Program-made: the position numbers and the translations under genes | Shown here: positions 62,113-64,000 of the stretch, one piece after another | How the letters are laid out: each line of letters begins with the position of its first letter | Position numbering within the stretch: the stretch's first letter is position 1 | Notes under the pieces: model-generated | What the model was told of the DNA's origin: nothing | What the model saw: the letters and a program-made list of their open reading frames with translations, nothing else | The model's database searches: none | Origin: Planotetraspora kaengkrachanensis | Lineage (GTDB): Bacteria; Actinomycetota; Actinomycetes; Streptosporangiales; Streptosporangiaceae | Direction: 5' to 3' | Assembly: GCF_016862895.1 (NCBI RefSeq) | Contig: NZ_BONV01000019.1 | Span: 62,001-126,000 of the forward strand | Length of the DNA: 64,000 nt

Positions 62113-62856
62113 TCACGACCGGCGGCGGCCGGGCGAGTAGAGGTGGCTGTCGGGGAACTCCGACGCCGCCAGCACCCGCCCCACCACGATGACCGCCGTG
62201 CGCCTGATCCCTGCCTGCCGTACCTGGTCGGTGATGTCCGCGAGCGTGCCCCGGAGGATCACCTCGTCGTCGCGGCTCGCCCGGGCCACGACGGCGACGG
62301 GACAGCCCGCGCCGTACGAGGGCAGGAGCTCCGCGACGACCTCCTCGACGCGCTGGACGGCCAGGTGCAGCACCATGGTCGCGGTGCTCGCCGACAACGT
62401 CCCGAGGTCCTCGCCCTCCGGCATCGGCGTCGCCCGCGCGGACGTTCGCGTGAGGATGACCGTCTGGCCAACGCCGGGGACGGTGAGCTCGCGGCCCAGC
62501 GAGGCGGCCGCCGCGGCGAAGGCGGGCACTCCAGGCACCACGTCGTAGGGGATGTCCAGCAGGTCGAGCCGGCGCATCTGCTCGGCCACGGCGCTGAACA
62601 CCGAAGGGTCGCCCGAGTGCAGGCGCGCCACGTCCAGCCCCGCCTCGTGCGCGGCGGTCATCTCGGCGATGATCTCGTCGAGCGTCAGGTCGGCCGTGTC
62701 GACGAGCCGGGCGTCCCCGGGGCAGGAGTCGAGCAGCTCACGGGGGACCAGCGACCCCGCGTAGAGGCAGACGGGCGACGACTCCAGCACGCGCAGCCCG
62801 CGTAACGTGATGAGGTCGGCCGCTCCCGGGCCCGCGCCGACGAAGTGCACCGTCAT
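62113..62856 (-). CDS. cobM: Precorrin-4 C11-methyltransferase
   Basis: A 247-residue SAM-dependent tetrapyrrole methylase (VHFVGAGPGAADLITLRGLRVL; ARLHSGDPSVFSAVAEQMRRLD; ILTRTSARATPMPEGEDL; VVARASRDDEVILRGTL). It adds the C11 methyl group. Its ATG overlaps the cobL stop (ATGA), and it is convergent with cbiD, 8 nt apart. Confidence 0.95.
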   Translation of the reverse strand: MTVHFVGAGPGAADLITLRGLRVLESSPVCLYAGSLVPRELLDSCPGDARLVDTADLTLDEIIAEMTAAHEAGLDVARLHSGDPSVFSAVAEQMRRLDLLDIPYDVVPGVPAFAAAAASLGRELTVPGVGQTVILTRTSARATPMPEGEDLGTLSASTATMVLHLAVQRVEEVVAELLPSYGAGCPVAVVARASRDDEVILRGTLADITDQVRQAGIRRTAVIVVGRVLAASEFPDSHLYSPGRRRS

Positions 62857-64000
62857 GGGGAATCTCCTTCGACCAGGGATTCGGGCACGGATTTGACCGC
62901 GGACCAGACGGTCACCGGCATCATCGCCCGCCATCCGGTGAAGCCGCCGACCGGAGAGGCCCGCTGCACCGAGAGGCGCACCAGGTCGCCGCCGAGCCTG
63001 CCGTACCACTGCCCGACGACGGCCTCGGACTCCAGGGTGACCGCGTTCGCGACGAGCCGACCGCCGGGCCGTAGCGCCGCCCAGCACGCCTCGACGACTC
63101 CGGGCACGGTGACGCCGCCGCCGACGAACACCGCGTCGGGCGAGGGCAGGCCCGCCAGCGCAGCCGGGGCATACCCGTCCACCACGCGCAGCCCGGGCAC
63201 GCCCAGCGTCTCCGCGTTGCGGCGGATCCGTTCGCCGCGGTCGGGCCTGCCCTCGACGGCGACAGCCGTACAGGACGGGTGGGTCCGCATCCATTCGATC
63301 GCGATGCTTCCCGCGCCCGCGCCGACGTCCCACAACAGTTCGCCGGGAAGGGGAGCGAGCCTGGAGAGGCTGACCGCCCGCACCTCGCGCTTGGTGAGCT
63401 GCCCGTCGTGCTCGTACGCCTCGTCGGGCAGGCCGGGAACCAGGGCTGACGGCCGGGTGCCCGGGTCGGCCGCGCATTCGACACCGATCACGTTGAGCGC
63501 CGGGGAGTCGGAGTGCGGCCACCGGGACGCGACGCCGTCCTGCCGCGACTCGGCCGCCGAGCCCAGATCGGCCAGGACCGTCATGCCGCTCGCGCCGTAG
63601 CCTCGCGCGGTCAGGAGCGCGGCCACCTGTGCGGGGCCGTCGCCGTCCGCGCTGAGCACGAGGACGCGCCGCCCGGGCGAGACGGCCGCGCTCACGGCGG
63701 CGAGCGGTCGGCCGACGAGGCTCACGACCTCGACCTGCTCGACGGGCCAGCCCAGCCTCGCGCAGGCCAGGGAGAGCGACGACAGGTGGGGCAGCACGCG
63801 CAGCCGCTCGGGACCGAGCAGGCGCACCAGCGTCGAGCCGATGCCGAAGAACATCGGGTCACCGCTCGCGAGGACGCAGACGGCCCTGGCGGCGTGCGCC
63901 TCCATCAGCCTCGGCAGGGCGGGCAGGAGGGGGGACGGCCAGATGATCCGCTCGGCGGTGACGCCGGGCACCTCAGGGATCAGATCGAGCTGCCTGGAGC
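62853..64000 (-). CDS. cobL: Precorrin-6Y C5,15-methyltransferase (decarboxylating), N-terminus outside window
   Basis: At least 381 residues of CobL; the frame is open to the window edge, so the true start is upstream. The N-terminal CobE-like methylase is seen from LIPEVPGVTAERIIWPSPLLPALP and VCVLASGDPMFFGIGSTL. The C-terminal CbiT-like methylase has LTKREVRAVSLSRLAPLPGELLWDVGAGAGSIAIEWMR and VFVGGGVTVPGVVEACW. It methylates C5 and C15 and decarboxylates the C12 acetate. First visible gene of the cobL-cobM unit. Confidence 0.94.
   Translation of the reverse strand, partial: SRQLDLIPEVPGVTAERIIWPSPLLPALPRLMEAHAARAVCVLASGDPMFFGIGSTLVRLLGPERLRVLPHLSSLSLACARLGWPVEQVEVVSLVGRPLAAVSAAVSPGRRVLVLSADGDGPAQVAALLTARGYGASGMTVLADLGSAAESRQDGVASRWPHSDSPALNVIGVECAADPGTRPSALVPGLPDEAYEHDGQLTKREVRAVSLSRLAPLPGELLWDVGAGAGSIAIEWMRTHPSCTAVAVEGRPDRGERIRRNAETLGVPGLRVVDGYAPAALAGLPSPDAVFVGGGVTVPGVVEACWAALRPGGRLVANAVTLESEAVVGQWYGRLGGDLVRLSVQRASPVGGFTGWRAMMPVTVWSAVKSVPESLVEGDSP

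Overview
The window is high-GC DNA from an aerobic filamentous actinomycete. The Streptosporangiaceae (Nonomuraea, Streptosporangium or Microbispora relatives) are the best guess. This rests on codon bias, many GTG/TTG starts, Shine-Dalgarno-less (leaderless) starts, a dynamin-like GTPase pair, DUF6510, DUF2975 and the cobalamin gene set. It is an inference, not an identification. I see no rRNA, tRNA, CRISPR array, insertion sequence or prophage.

Layout. 1-4.8 kb: dynamin-like and YfjP-like GTPases, then an SPFH/NfeD membrane pair and a small Ig-like lipoprotein. 4.8-7.9 kb: homogentisate/tyrosine catabolism (fahA, hmgA) with an IclR regulator. 7.9-14.8 kb: an ATPase with a nuclease-like tail, a flavin amine oxidase, an EF-hand protein, a KdpE-like orphan regulator, a ketopantoate-reductase-like enzyme, an HTH/DUF2975 pair, and a TetR/hydrolase operon with a clear operator. 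14.9-22.1 kb: APC permease, Cu/Zn superoxide dismutase, secreted SH3 protein, a ZIP-like transporter fused to an actinobacterial-IHF-like domain, and a membrane multicopper oxidase with DUF6220. 22.1-22.75 kb: a gene-free stretch with a 53-bp tandem array. 22.7-28.7 kb: a signalling patch (STAS protein, two histidine kinases, NarL-type and receiver-only regulators, Lrp). 28.8-36.8 kb: SMP-30 lactonase, a nadE remnant, a three-gene molybdoenzyme/flavoreductase/DUF6510 cassette, a nucleotidase, tandem HTH regulators and a sensorless kinase. 36.8-45.2 kb: two secreted carbohydrate-active proteins flanking a MaoC / CitE-like lyase / truncated CoA-transferase operon. 45.2-49.1 kb: minisatellites, a second STAS protein, and a DUF222-HNH protein behind a probable SOS box. 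49.1-64 kb: a cobalamin block under two cobalamin riboswitches.

How the genes work together. HmgA and FahA carry out two steps of homogentisate breakdown to fumarate and acetoacetate; the isomerase between them is not here. The cobalamin genes combine late cobalt insertion (CobN plus a fused ChlI/ChlD) and CobG, CobH, CobI-J, CobK, CobL and CobM of the aerobic route with CbiD, normally listed for the anaerobic route, in place of CobF. CobO adenosylates the product. One riboswitch precedes the chelatase/cobO operon and the other precedes cobN.

Most unusual observations: the ZIP-IHF-like fusion; the 53-bp array (about five helical turns per unit) carrying a near-palindrome, with an inverted copy nearby; in-frame minisatellites that expand disordered parts of the HNH protein, CobN, CobG and the chelatase; the SOS box; and two clipped genes (nadE and the CoA transferase) that suggest small deletions.
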